The position numbers and the translations under genes are program-made. A stretch of 64,000 nt of DNA from JACVRW01 sp963716215 (lineage in GTDB: Bacteria > Actinomycetota > Thermoleophilia > Solirubrobacterales > Thermoleophilaceae). This document shows positions 38,300-47,812 of the stretch, in pieces; the first letter of the stretch is position 1; the number at the start of each line of letters is the position of its first letter. Location of the stretch: the NCBI GenBank assembly GCA_963716215.1, contig OY970298.1, positions 2,542,001 to 2,606,000 of the forward strand, written 5' to 3'. Under the pieces are notes generated by a model that saw nothing but the letters and a program-made list of their open reading frames with translations, was not told the DNA's origin and ran no database searches.

Positions 38300-39657
38300 C
38301 ACTCCCACCCCCTGATGTCCACGAAGCGGCCCTCGATGGCTGCCGCCGCCGCCATCTTCGGGCTGACCAGATGCGAGCGCGCGCCGCGTCCCTGGCGGCC
38401 CTCGAAGTTGCGATTGGAGGTCGACGCCACCCGCTCGCCCGGAGCCGCGATGTCCGGGTTCATTCCGAGGCACATCGAACAGCCCGCCGAGCGCCAGTCG
38501 AAGCCCGCGGCGCGGAACACCTCGTCGAGTCCCTCGGCCTCCGCCTGCGCCTTGACCTGCTGAGAGCCGGGCACGACCATCGCCGCGACGGACTCCGCCA
38601 CGCGCCGGCCTCGCACGACCTCGGCGGCCTCGCGCAGGTCGCCGATGCGCGAGTTGGTGCAGGAGCCGATGAACACCCGGTCGAGGCGAATCTCCTGTAT
38701 CGGCGTGCCGGCGTCGAGCGCCATGTACTCGAGCGCGCGCTCGTCGCCGTCGTCCTGGGGCTCCGGCACGGCCGCCGTTACGTCCGTGACCATCCCGGGG
38801 TTGGTGCCCCAGGTGACCTGCGGGGACAGCGCCGACGCGTCGATCACCACCTCCGAGTCGAACTCGGCGCCGTCGTCGGTGCGCAGGCCGAGCCAGTCCT
38901 CGCGCGGCAACGGGTCGGGGGCCGCCTCGCGGCCGGCGAGCCACTCGAACGTGGTCTCGTCCGGGGCGATCATCCCGGCCCTCCCACCGCCCTCGATCGT
39001 CATGTTGCACACGGTCATGCGGCCCTCCATCGACAGGCTCTCGACGGCGCGGCCGGCGTACTCGATCACGTGGCCCACGCCGCCCGCCACGCCGATCCGC
39101 CCGATCGTGCCGAGGATCAGGTCCTTGGCTGTGACGCCGTAGCCCAACTCCCCGTCGTAGCGGATGCGCATCGCCTTCGGCTTGCGCTGCTGCAAGGTCT
39201 GCGTGGCAAGCACGTGCTCCACCTCGCTCGTGCCGATCCCGAACGCGAGCGCCCCGAAGGCGCCGTGCGTGGACGTGTGCGAGTCACCGCAGACGATCGT
39301 CATCCCCGGCTGGGTCACGCCCAGCTCGGGTCCGATCACGTGCACGATTCCCTGCCGGCTCGACCCGATCGAGTAGATCGGCACACCGAACTCGTGGCAG
39401 TTGCGCTCGAGCGTCTCGACCTGCACGCGCGAGAGCTGGTCGTGGATCTGCGCGGCCGCGGTCGAGCCGTCGGTGGGCACGTTGTGATCGGCCGTCGCGA
39501 GCGTCCGGTCGGGGCGGCGCAGCCTGCGCTCCGCCAGGCGCAGCGATTCGAACGCCTGCGCGGAGGTGACCTCGTGCACCAGGTGGAGGTCGATGTAGAG
39601 CAGGCTCTCGGCCACCTCGTGGGCGTCCCAGATCTTGTCGAAGAGTGTCTTGGGCAT
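38299..39657 (-). CDS. leuC: 3-isopropylmalate dehydratase, large subunit
   Basis: 452 residues. Aconitase-superfamily iron-sulfur enzyme. Cluster cysteines lie in IGSCTNSRIGDL and GCSMCLGMNPD; CGDSHTSTHGAFGALAFGIG and STSNRNFEGRQG are canonical. AGGAG Shine-Dalgarno 7 bases before the ATG, three bases after the stop of the XRE/cupin gene, so the regulator is the first gene of the operon. Confidence 0.96.
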   Translation of the reverse strand: MPKTLFDKIWDAHEVAESLLYIDLHLVHEVTSAQAFESLRLAERRLRRPDRTLATADHNVPTDGSTAAAQIHDQLSRVQVETLERNCHEFGVPIYSIGSSRQGIVHVIGPELGVTQPGMTIVCGDSHTSTHGAFGALAFGIGTSEVEHVLATQTLQQRKPKAMRIRYDGELGYGVTAKDLILGTIGRIGVAGGVGHVIEYAGRAVESLSMEGRMTVCNMTIEGGGRAGMIAPDETTFEWLAGREAAPDPLPREDWLGLRTDDGAEFDSEVVIDASALSPQVTWGTNPGMVTDVTAAVPEPQDDGDERALEYMALDAGTPIQEIRLDRVFIGSCTNSRIGDLREAAEVVRGRRVAESVAAMVVPGSQQVKAQAEAEGLDEVFRAAGFDWRSAGCSMCLGMNPDIAAPGERVASTSNRNFEGRQGRGARSHLVSPKMAAAAAIEGRFVDIRGWE

Positions 39658-39660
39658 CAG

Positions 39661-40233
39661 TCAGCTCCTGCGTAGGCCGGCGGCCACTACAGCGTAGAAG
39701 CGCGCGTCACCGCCGCCGGGGTTCTCGAAGTGGTGGGGCAGGTCTGCGTCGAAGGTCACGGCGTCTCCGTCGTCGAGCTCGTGGACGCGGCCGCCGCAGA
39801 CGAAGCGGACCCCGCCCTCGACCACGACGGCGGTCTCGCGGCTGCCGGGCTCGTGCATCGGTGGGTCGTCCGGCTCCGCCGTCGACGCGCCGGGTGCCAG
39901 GACGTGCAGCGAGACCTCGGCCCTCAGGCCGGGCAGCGGCGGGGTGAGCACCTCATAGCGGTGTCGCGGCGCGCCGCCGTGGCGTCGCTCGGCCGCGCGC
40001 ACGACGACCACGCCGTCGGTCTCGTCCAGGCGCAGCAGTTGAGACAGGCTCAGCTCCAGCCCGCCGGCGATCCGCTCCGCCACCGAGAGCGTCGGGCTGG
40101 TCTCGCCGCGCTCGACCTGCGACAGCATCGGCGCGGACACGCCGCTGCGCTCGGCAAGGTCGCGCAGGGACAGATCCATCCCCTCACGCAGGCTGCGGAT
40201 CCGGGTACCGACCACACGACCGTTGACCGCCAT
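39661..40233 (-). CDS. XRE-family regulator with C-terminal cupin
   Basis: 190 residues. Helix-turn-helix at about 9-65 (LRDLAERSGVSAPMLSQVER), then a cupin_2 ligand-binding barrel at about 110-185 (DDPPMHEPGSRETAVVVEGG, ...DAVTFDADLPHHFENPG). Proteins of this build sense small molecules and often control their own operon. Here it leads leuC-leuD-methyltransferase, so it is a candidate leucine- or intermediate-responsive regulator. Its ATG shares CATG with the ATG of the divergent lipoprotein. Confidence 0.88.
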   Translation of the reverse strand: MAVNGRVVGTRIRSLREGMDLSLRDLAERSGVSAPMLSQVERGETSPTLSVAERIAGGLELSLSQLLRLDETDGVVVVRAAERRHGGAPRHRYEVLTPPLPGLRAEVSLHVLAPGASTAEPDDPPMHEPGSRETAVVVEGGVRFVCGGRVHELDDGDAVTFDADLPHHFENPGGGDARFYAVVAAGLRRS

Positions 40234-40834
40234 GGAACGCTGTACGTTATCACGGACGTTTGTATGTTCAGGGCTCGTCGCGCTGGCGCTGCTTGCTAGC
40301 GGTTGTGGCGACGAGGACGGGCCCGCCGATCGCACGGAGCGGTTCGAGCGCACGCCGCTCAACCGCCCCGCGGAGTCCGGGCGTGAGGCGCGGCGGGCCT
40401 GCGGGATCGTCCGCCCCACCGAGGTTGCGCGCCTGGCCCGCATGCGCGGCGCGACCTTCGAGGCCCGGCCCAACGACTCCACCGACCTCTCGATCTGCGA
40501 CTGGCGCGCCGGCGGCATGCGTGTCCAGCTGATCATCGACTCTGCGCCGCGCGCCCAGCTGCGCTACTACAACCAGCTCGCCGAGCAGCTGCAGTTCCAC
40601 AACCAGGACCGCGAGCGGCGTCCGTACCAGCTGAAGCGCGTGGGGGACGACGATGCCTACGGCGGCGCTGGCGCCTGGTGGACGCGCAGCAAAGGGCAGC
40701 TGGTGGCCTACGCCGACGACCGCATCCTGCGCATCCGCGTGGCCGGCGACGGGCTCCGCAACGCCCGCAAGCGGGCCGCGTCCGTGAGGCTCGCCCGGCT
40801 CGCGTTCAGGCGGCTCAGCGAGCCTGGCGCGTAG
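40232..40834 (+). CDS. Putative lipoprotein
   Basis: 200 residues. N-terminal signal with a lipobox, LALLASGC, so Cys would be lipidated and the protein held on the outside of the membrane. The rest (about 175 residues) is charged with one long Arg/Gln-rich helix region (YYNQLAEQLQFHNQDRERRP) and no domain I can name; DUF3558-like lipoproteins have a similar CxW-type core (ICDWRAGGMRVQL). ATG 40232 is the only good start before the signal. Overlaps the SDR gene by 20 bases, tail to tail. Confidence 0.75.
   Translation: MERCTLSRTFVCSGLVALALLASGCGDEDGPADRTERFERTPLNRPAESGREARRACGIVRPTEVARLARMRGATFEARPNDSTDLSICDWRAGGMRVQLIIDSAPRAQLRYYNQLAEQLQFHNQDRERRPYQLKRVGDDDAYGGAGAWWTRSKGQLVAYADDRILRIRVAGDGLRNARKRAASVRLARLAFRRLSEPGA
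40241..40269 (-). promoter_or_regulatory. AT-rich promoter/operator ahead of XRE-leuCD
   Basis: An unusually AT-rich spot. Read leftward it contains TAACGT (40249-40244), a possible -10 about 10 bases before the regulator ATG. On the + strand GTACGTTAT and GACGTTTGTA form an imperfect direct repeat of ACGTT every 12 bases, a possible binding site for the XRE protein itself. Inference from sequence pattern and position only. Confidence 0.35.
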
Positions 40835-41561
40835 GCCGGACCAGGACCTCGTTGAGGCACACGTGCGACGGCCGGGTCACCGCGTAGAGGATCGCGTCGG
40901 CGATGTCCTCCGCCTGCAGCACCTCACCGATCTGCTCGCGCGAGCGCGCCGTGGCCTGGCGCACCAGCGGGTCGGTGTTGTGGCCCTGCAGCTCGGTGTC
41001 GACGAAACCGGGCGCGACCACCGTCACGCGCACGCCGCAGTGCAGCGCCTCCTGGCGCAGCGCCTCGGAGAAGGCGTGCACCCCGAACTTGGTCATGTTG
41101 TAGACGGCCGCCCCGGCGGCGGCTCGGCGGCCGGCCACCGAGGACAGGTTCACGATGTCCCCTCCCCCGCTCTGCGCGATCAGCGGCAGCGCGGCATGGG
41201 TGGCCACCAGCAGGCCCCAGAGGTTCACGTCGAGCATGCGGCGCCAGTCGGCGGTGTCCGCGCCGTCCACCGCGCCGAGCAGCATCACGCCGGCGTTGTT
41301 GACGAGCCCGTGGAGCCCGCCGTGCTCGGCGTGTGCGGCGTCGACGAACGTGCGCGTCTGCTGCTCGTCCGTCAGGTCCACCTCGTGGATCGAGGCGGGA
41401 CCGTCCAGCCGCGCGCTGAGCTCCTCGAGGCGATCCTTGCGGCGGGCCGCCAGCGCCACCGTCGCGCCCGCGCGGGAAAGCGCTGTCGCGGTGGCCGCGC
41501 CGATACCGGACGACGCACCCGTGACCGCGACGACCCGGCCTGCCAAGGGCTGGTCCGCCAT
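40815..41561 (-). CDS. Short-chain dehydrogenase/reductase (classical SDR)
   Basis: 248 residues. NAD(P)-binding VTGASSGIGAATA at 13-25, NNAG, catalytic Ser in NLSSVAGR and YNMTK (Tyr and Lys). Relatives include NADP-dependent serine dehydrogenase-like YdfG proteins; the substrate is unknown. TAGGAT reads leftward at 41571-41576, 9 bases before the ATG, so it is probably leaderless. Confidence 0.9.
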   Translation of the reverse strand: MADQPLAGRVVAVTGASSGIGAATATALSRAGATVALAARRKDRLEELSARLDGPASIHEVDLTDEQQTRTFVDAAHAEHGGLHGLVNNAGVMLLGAVDGADTADWRRMLDVNLWGLLVATHAALPLIAQSGGGDIVNLSSVAGRRAAAGAAVYNMTKFGVHAFSEALRQEALHCGVRVTVVAPGFVDTELQGHNTDPLVRQATARSREQIGEVLQAEDIADAILYAVTRPSHVCLNEVLVRPTRQAR

Positions 41562-41570
41562 GCGGCAGCG

Positions 41571-41576
41571 ATCCTA
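41571..41576 (-). promoter_or_regulatory. -10 element of the SDR gene
   Basis: Leftward TAGGAT, 9 bases before the ATG. On the other strand TACTAG (41574-41579) may serve the divergent desaturase, so the two -10 boxes overlap. Confidence 0.35.
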
Positions 41577-41591
41577 CTAGGCTGCCGGCTC

Positions 41592-42503
41592 GTGACCCGG
41601 TTCCATCGGAACGTGAACATCGCTGCGGTGGTGCTCCCGTTCGCGGCCGTCCTGGCCGCGATCCCGATGCTCTGGAATTCGCTGGTGGGCTGGACTGACC
41701 TGATGCTGTTCGTGGTCATGTACGCCGTCAGCACCGCTGGCATCACGGTCGGCTACCACCGCCTGCTCACGCACCGGGCGTTCCAGACCTACAAGCCGAT
41801 CGAGTACATGTTCGCGGCGGCCGGCTCGATGGCCGTCGAGGGCCCCGTGATCGGCTGGGTCTCCGACCACCGCCGCCATCATCAGTTCGCAGACGAGGAT
41901 GGTGACCCGCACAGCCCGCACGGCCACGGGGACGGCTTCACCGGGACGCTGCGCGGCCTCTGGCACGCCCACCTGGGCTGGCTGTTCGACCACGTGACCG
42001 CCGAGCACGCCGAGAAGCACGCGCCCGACCTGCTGGAGGACCGCGGGATGCGGGTCATGCACCGGCTGTTCGGTCCGTTCGTGATCGTCGGCGTGCTGGT
42101 CCCATTCCTGGCGGGGTGGGGCCTGCAGGGCGAGCTCGCGGGCGGGCTCACGGCGCTGTTCTGGGCCGGGCTGGTGCGCATCTTCCTCGTGCACCACGTG
42201 ACCTTCTCGATCAACTCGATCTGCCACTTCTTCGGGCGCCGCCGCTTCAGCACCGACGACCATTCCACCAACGTCTTCTGGCTGGCGCTGCCCTCGTTCG
42301 GCGAGGCCTGGCACCACAACCACCACGCCTTCCCGCGCTCGGCACTGCACGGGCTGCGGTGGTGGGAGGTGGACCCGGGCGGCTGGGTGATCCGCGCGAT
42401 GCAGCGGCTTGGGCTGGCGTGGAACGTCGTGTTGATCACCAGGGAGCGCCAGCAGCAGAAGCTGGCCGCCGGTGCGCGCGAGCCGAAGCCGGCCGCTAGC
42501 TAG
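41592..42503 (+). CDS. Acyl-CoA delta-9-type fatty acid desaturase
   Basis: 303 residues. Membrane di-iron enzyme that places a double bond in acyl chains. The three histidine boxes are HRLLTH, HRRHH and HNHHA; four or so membrane helices (from VVLPFAAVLAAIPMLW on). GTG start. Stop shares CTAG with the stop of the Fe-ADH gene. Confidence 0.93.
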   Translation: MTRFHRNVNIAAVVLPFAAVLAAIPMLWNSLVGWTDLMLFVVMYAVSTAGITVGYHRLLTHRAFQTYKPIEYMFAAAGSMAVEGPVIGWVSDHRRHHQFADEDGDPHSPHGHGDGFTGTLRGLWHAHLGWLFDHVTAEHAEKHAPDLLEDRGMRVMHRLFGPFVIVGVLVPFLAGWGLQGELAGGLTALFWAGLVRIFLVHHVTFSINSICHFFGRRRFSTDDHSTNVFWLALPSFGEAWHHNHHAFPRSALHGLRWWEVDPGGWVIRAMQRLGLAWNVVLITRERQQQKLAAGAREPKPAAS

Positions 42504-43510
42504 AGCGCTTCGCGCAGCACCTCGAGCAGCTCGGCTTCGCCCGGTGGGTCGGGCGTGTTGGCGAGCAGGCGGTGCTGTGCCACCGCTGCTGCCACCTTGT
42601 CCAGCTGCTCCTCGCTGACGCCCAGGGTGGACAGTCGCGTGTGGCCGCACCGCGCCGACAGCCGGGCCAGCGCCGCCGGTGCCGCCTCGGGATCGCCCGA
42701 CCCGTCACCGAGCGCCGCGGCCAGCTCCGCGAACGCCGCGGGCGCCCGCGCGAACATCATCCGGGCGGAGTGCGGCAGCATCACCGCGTTCGTCTCGGCG
42801 TGCGGCGTCCCGGTCTCGCGGACGATCGTTTGGCACAGCGCGTGGTGCACGGCGATGCCCGTGCAGCCAGAGGAGTAGCCCGCCAGCACCGCGCCGAGCG
42901 CCAGGTCCTCGCGTGCGGGCGGATCGGCCGTGACGCCCGCCGCCAGCAGCGCCGCCGCCCGCAGCGCCGTCATGTCCGTCACCGGGTTGGCGAGCGGCGT
43001 GTAGAGCGCCTCCATCGCGTGCCCGAGCGCGTTCATCGCGGTCGCCGCGAGCGTCGTCAGCGGCGCGCTGGCCATCAGCATCGGGTCCGCCACCACCAGG
43101 GTCGGCGCGACGAACCGCGCGCCCTCGACGCCGGCCGGCCGCCGGTGAAAGGCCGTCATCTCGGCGCCTGAGAGGGTGGTCGGCACCGCGGCGCAGCTCG
43201 CGCCCGTTGCCCCGGAAATCGCCTTCGTCGTGTCCACCACGCGCCCGCCGCCCAGGGCCACGAGCGGGCTGTCGGAACGCACCTCGGACAGAAGCTGCGC
43301 GGACAGCTCGTCCACTCGGCCCGGCGGCACGTGCACGGCTTGCACGGCCGCCTCCGCGAGTCCCGGGGCGCTCGCCCGCGCCCGCTCCGTGGTCAGCAGC
43401 ACGAACCCGTCGAACCCGTGCGCGGCCAGCAGGTCCGGCGCCTCGTTGGCCGCGCCGCCGCCGAAGCGCACCAGCCGGTCGCGGTCGCGCCAGGTGAAGT
43501 CCGCGCCCAC
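42500..43510 (-). CDS. Iron-containing alcohol dehydrogenase family (maleylacetate reductase-like)
   Basis: 336 residues. NAD site GGGRVVDTTKA, then PTTLSGAEMT and metal-binding His residues in NALGHAMEALYTP and AVHHALCQTI. These signatures, and the short length, resemble maleylacetate reductases more than large Fe-ADHs. Yet it directly follows leuA (GTG 43510; a CTG at 43516 would make a CTGA overlap) with no aromatic-degradation genes near, so the true substrate is open. Confidence 0.83.
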   Translation of the reverse strand: MGADFTWRDRDRLVRFGGGAANEAPDLLAAHGFDGFVLLTTERARASAPGLAEAAVQAVHVPPGRVDELSAQLLSEVRSDSPLVALGGGRVVDTTKAISGATGASCAAVPTTLSGAEMTAFHRRPAGVEGARFVAPTLVVADPMLMASAPLTTLAATAMNALGHAMEALYTPLANPVTDMTALRAAALLAAGVTADPPAREDLALGAVLAGYSSGCTGIAVHHALCQTIVRETGTPHAETNAVMLPHSARMMFARAPAAFAELAAALGDGSGDPEAAPAALARLSARCGHTRLSTLGVSEEQLDKVAAAVAQHRLLANTPDPPGEAELLEVLREAL

Positions 43511-43512
43511 GC

Positions 43513-45093
<1,581 letters not shown>

Positions 45094-45240
45094 GTCCTGC
45101 TCCTGTTCGTCGGTCCTACCTGGTCTCCTTGAGCTTGCGGCTGGCGGCCGCCACGCGTTATTCCCCCCGAGGGGGGAGAAGAAGGAGGAGACGCAGGTCG
45201 GCCCGGCACGACATGGTCCGCGAAGCGTACAGCCTTCGCG
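45094..45240 (-). promoter_or_regulatory. leuA leader / attenuator region
   Basis: From 5' to 3' in the message: a 7-bp hairpin (CGCGAAG/CTTCGCG, 45240-45219), the leader peptide, a strong stem CCCCC-CUCG-GGGGG right after the Leu codons (45175-45162), GC-rich palindrome GGCGGCCGCC, then AAGGAGAC (45130-45123) and the leuA AGGAG (45104-45100). The Leu-codon run reads GTCTCCTCCTT and can pair with either downstream AGGAG. A ribosome stalled at Leu codons would free them. There is no U-run terminator, so a translational switch is as likely as classic attenuation. Confidence 0.55.
45158..45214 (-). CDS. leuL: leuA leader peptide
   Basis: 18 codons and a TAA: M-S-C-R-A-D-L-R-L-L-L-L-L-P-P-R-G-E. 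Six of 18 codons are Leu, five in a row (ctc ctc ctt ctt ctc). It ends 64 bases before the leuA GTG on the same strand. A run like this just ahead of the leucine-synthesis gene is the hallmark of leader-peptide attenuation, known for leu operons in enterobacteria and actinobacteria. The ATG has no strong Shine-Dalgarno. Confidence 0.75.
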   Translation of the reverse strand: MSCRADLRLLLLLPPRGE

Positions 45241-45246
45241 TGCGAA

Positions 45247-46302
45247 CTAGGCGGTGTCCTCGTGCTCAGTGGGCTCGGGGGCCCGCGTCTGCCTGCCGGG
45301 GCGCCGGTAGCCGGTGGCCGCCTGGACGCTGGAGGGCCGCCACTTTGCGCCGCCGCGCATCGTCGGCACGCCCTCGCTGTTGAGCGTGTCCGCGATCGCC
45401 TGCAGGGTCATGCCGCCGGCGCGCATCGTTGCGATGCGGCGCTGCAGCAACGGACGGTCTGCCACCGCCGGACGCCCCGTCGTCTGCTCAGCGCGGTGCG
45501 GTGGTGCGATGTGCGCGGGCTCCCGCCCGCTCCTGCGCTCCAGCGAGCCCACGCGCGCGAGCGCACGGGCTGCCAGGCGTCCCTCCTCGGTCCGGGTGTC
45601 GAGGTCGATGTCGATCACCACGAGCCGTGCACCCAGCTCGTCGAGCCAGTCGATCAGCGTGCCCAGGTTGGCGGCGGAGCGGCTGAGACGGTCGAGGCCG
45701 GTGACGACCAGGCAGGTCGCCTCGCCAGCCGCGAGCAACTCGAGCGCATGGGTCAGGCCCGGGCGCTCGAGGTCCGGTCCCGAGTAAGACTGCACGTCGC
45801 CGACGAGCTGGTGCAGCACCATCTGGCGCGCCTCGCAGGCCGACTCGATGCTGCGCGCCTGGTAGCGACTCTCGGGGCTGACGACGCGCCGTCGCTCCGG
45901 AAACGTGGTGTACCCCAAAGCGAGCTCATGCCCCGGATGGGTTCTTCTGCGCCGACGGGCTGTTGCAGACAGAGGCGGGACGACCGAGGCGTCGCTGTGC
46001 GGCGGGAGGTTGGTGGGCGCCATTCTCATCGATGGGTCGAGGCCCGCCGCCGGAGCCACACGACGACCGTGCCGCCGTCGCAGGGCCGGCAGCCCGAGGC
46101 CGACCAGCAAGGCCAGCAGGAACAGTGCCGCCGCTCCCGCGAGCAGCATCGTCGTGGAGGTGACGCCGTCGGAGCCGGACGCCGAGCCGTCGCCCTGCGC
46201 GTGGGCGGCGCTCACCGGGAAGAGGAGGGCCGGCGCGAGTGCCAGGACGGCCGCACGCAGCTGCCACCACGTCGGATGCAGGTGAGCTAGTTGCGTACGC
46301 AT
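45247..46302 (-). CDS. Membrane-anchored serine-recombinase-like protein, catalytic Ser missing
   Basis: 351 residues. Signal peptide (about 1-35, ...SAAHA), then a membrane helix (about 50-72) followed by RRRHGRR, so the rest faces the cytosol. Residues 127-255 fit the serine resolvase fold: GPDLERPGLTHALELLAAGE, the Arg-bearing GLDRLSRS (202-209) and EEGRLAARALARVGSLERR. The nucleophile stretch (normally YxRVSTxxQ) reads GYTTFPERR, without Ser. Residues 284-331 (GMTLQAIADTLNSEGVPTMR) match the DNA-binding recombinase domain. Not an active classical recombinase; perhaps a DNA-tethering or regulatory protein. Divergent from CBS. Shine-Dalgarno GGAGG only 2 bases before the ATG. Confidence 0.75.
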   Translation of the reverse strand: MRTQLAHLHPTWWQLRAAVLALAPALLFPVSAAHAQGDGSASGSDGVTSTTMLLAGAAALFLLALLVGLGLPALRRRHGRRVAPAAGLDPSMRMAPTNLPPHSDASVVPPLSATARRRRRTHPGHELALGYTTFPERRRVVSPESRYQARSIESACEARQMVLHQLVGDVQSYSGPDLERPGLTHALELLAAGEATCLVVTGLDRLSRSAANLGTLIDWLDELGARLVVIDIDLDTRTEEGRLAARALARVGSLERRSGREPAHIAPPHRAEQTTGRPAVADRPLLQRRIATMRAGGMTLQAIADTLNSEGVPTMRGGAKWRPSSVQAATGYRRPGRQTRAPEPTEHEDTA

Positions 46303-46385
46303 GCCCTCCTTTTTCCTCGTATTCGCGAGAATCCCCGCAGGAACGCTTGCAAGTCGGAGCGTACGTCACCCGAGCGCTGCGTACG
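46293..46385. repeat. Three GCGTACG sites between recombinase-like and CBS genes
   Basis: GCGTACG occurs at 46293-46299, 46359-46365 and 46379-46385. The core CGTACG is a palindrome. Three copies within 93 bases is more than chance would give at this base composition. Could be binding sites for a regulator or for the recombinase-like protein; no function is shown by the sequence. Confidence 0.4.
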
Positions 46386-46402
46386 AATGCGTGTGCCCGG
46401 CG

Positions 46403-46408
46403 TTTATC
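46403..46408 (+). promoter_or_regulatory. -10 element of the CBS gene
   Basis: TTTATC ends 9 bases before the GTG at 46418 and directly before another in-frame GTG at 46409. No Shine-Dalgarno. Confidence 0.3.
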
Positions 46409-46417
46409 GTGGGTGGC

Positions 46418-47812
46418 GTGGACGCCGCCTCCCAGACGCGGGTGGACATCAAGGGATCGATCCTCGAGACGGTCGGCGACACCCCACTCGTGCGGCTCTC
46501 GCGGCTCGGCGCGGGCCTGACCCCCGCCCTGGTCGCGAAGGTCGAGGCGCTCAACCCGGGAGGCTCGATCAAGGACCGCGTGGCGATCGCGCTGATCGAG
46601 GCCGCCGAGCGCGACGGGCGGCTCAAGCCGGGAGCGACGATCATCGAGCCGACCAGCGGCAACACCGGCACCGGGCTCGCCATGGCGGCATCGCTCAAGG
46701 GCTACCGAGTAATCGCCGTGATGCCGGACAAGATGTCCAAGGAGAAGATCGACCTGCTGCGGGCATACGGCGCCGAGGTGGTAGTGGCTCCGACAGAGGT
46801 GCCACCGGACTCCCCCGAGTCCTACTACCGCGTCGCCGACCGGCTGACCGCCGAGATCCCCGGCGCGTTCCAGCCGAACCAGTACAGCAACGCCGCCAAC
46901 CCCGAGTCCCACTACCTGACCACGGGACCCGAGCTGTGGCGCCAGTCCGGCGGGCAGATAACCCATCTCGTGGCGGGCGTGGGCACCGGCGGGACCATCA
47001 CGGGAGTCGGTCGCTACCTGCGCGAGCAGAACCCCGACGTCGTGATCGTGGGCGCCGACCCCGTCGGCTCGATCTACTCGGGCGGCGAGGACGGCGTCAA
47101 GCCATACCTCGTCGAAGGCGTGGGCGAGGACTTCTGGCCGCAGACCTACGATCCCTCGATCGTCGACCGCTACGTCACCGTCTCCGACAAGGACTCGTTC
47201 CTCTGGACGCGGCGGCTGGCGGAGACCGAGGGCATCCTGGCGGGCGGCTCCTGCGGCCTGGCCCTGTACGCCGCCTACGAGGTCGCAAGAGAGATCGACG
47301 ACCCCACCGCGATGGTCGCGGTGATCCTGCCCGACGGCGGCCGCTCCTACCTGTCCAAGGTCTACAACGACGCGTGGATGCGCCAGTACGGCTTCCTCGA
47401 GCGCGACGAGGCGCTCACCGTCGGCGACGTGCTGCGCCGCAAGCACGACGAGGACGAGATCCCGCCGCTGCTGACCGTGGAGACCCACGCGAAGGTCCGC
47501 GACGCCGTGGCGCTGCTGCACCAGCATCGGGTCTCCCAGCTCGCGGTGGTGTCGGGCCAGGACCCCCACACCGTGGTCGGCTCCGTCAGCGAGCGGGGCC
47601 TGCTGCGGCACGCGATGGACGATCCGGCGCTGCTCGGCGCGGAGATCGTGGCCGTGATGGAGCCGCCGTTCCCGGCGGTCGCCGCCGAGGACGGCGTGCG
47701 CGAAGCGGTCGAGCTGCTCGCCGACAAGCGCGAGGCCCTGCTGGTGAACATGGACGGTCGCGCGGCGGGCATCGTCACGCGCGCCGACCTGCTCGAGTCC
47801 CTGGCGCGGTGA
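46418..47812 (+). CDS. cbs: Cystathionine beta-synthase with CBS-domain pair
   Basis: 464 residues. PLP enzyme joining serine and homocysteine. Cofactor Lys52 in NPGGSIKDRVA; phosphate loop TSGNTGTGLA; VGTGGTITGVGRYL; then two CBS domains (about 340-464) that in other proteins bind adenosyl ligands. Overlaps the following CGL gene as GTGA, so the pair makes cysteine from homocysteine (reverse transsulfuration). A plain cysteine synthase would lack the C-terminal domains. GTG start chosen; GTG 46409 is possible. Confidence 0.9.
   Translation: MDAASQTRVDIKGSILETVGDTPLVRLSRLGAGLTPALVAKVEALNPGGSIKDRVAIALIEAAERDGRLKPGATIIEPTSGNTGTGLAMAASLKGYRVIAVMPDKMSKEKIDLLRAYGAEVVVAPTEVPPDSPESYYRVADRLTAEIPGAFQPNQYSNAANPESHYLTTGPELWRQSGGQITHLVAGVGTGGTITGVGRYLREQNPDVVIVGADPVGSIYSGGEDGVKPYLVEGVGEDFWPQTYDPSIVDRYVTVSDKDSFLWTRRLAETEGILAGGSCGLALYAAYEVAREIDDPTAMVAVILPDGGRSYLSKVYNDAWMRQYGFLERDEALTVGDVLRRKHDEDEIPPLLTVETHAKVRDAVALLHQHRVSQLAVVSGQDPHTVVGSVSERGLLRHAMDDPALLGAEIVAVMEPPFPAVAAEDGVREAVELLADKREALLVNMDGRAAGIVTRADLLESLAR

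Noticed and set aside
45162..45175. Rho-independent terminator in the leuA leader
   Set aside because: The GC stem CCCCC-CUCG-GGGGG is strong, but is followed by AATAACGCG, not a U-run; kept only as part of the attenuator.
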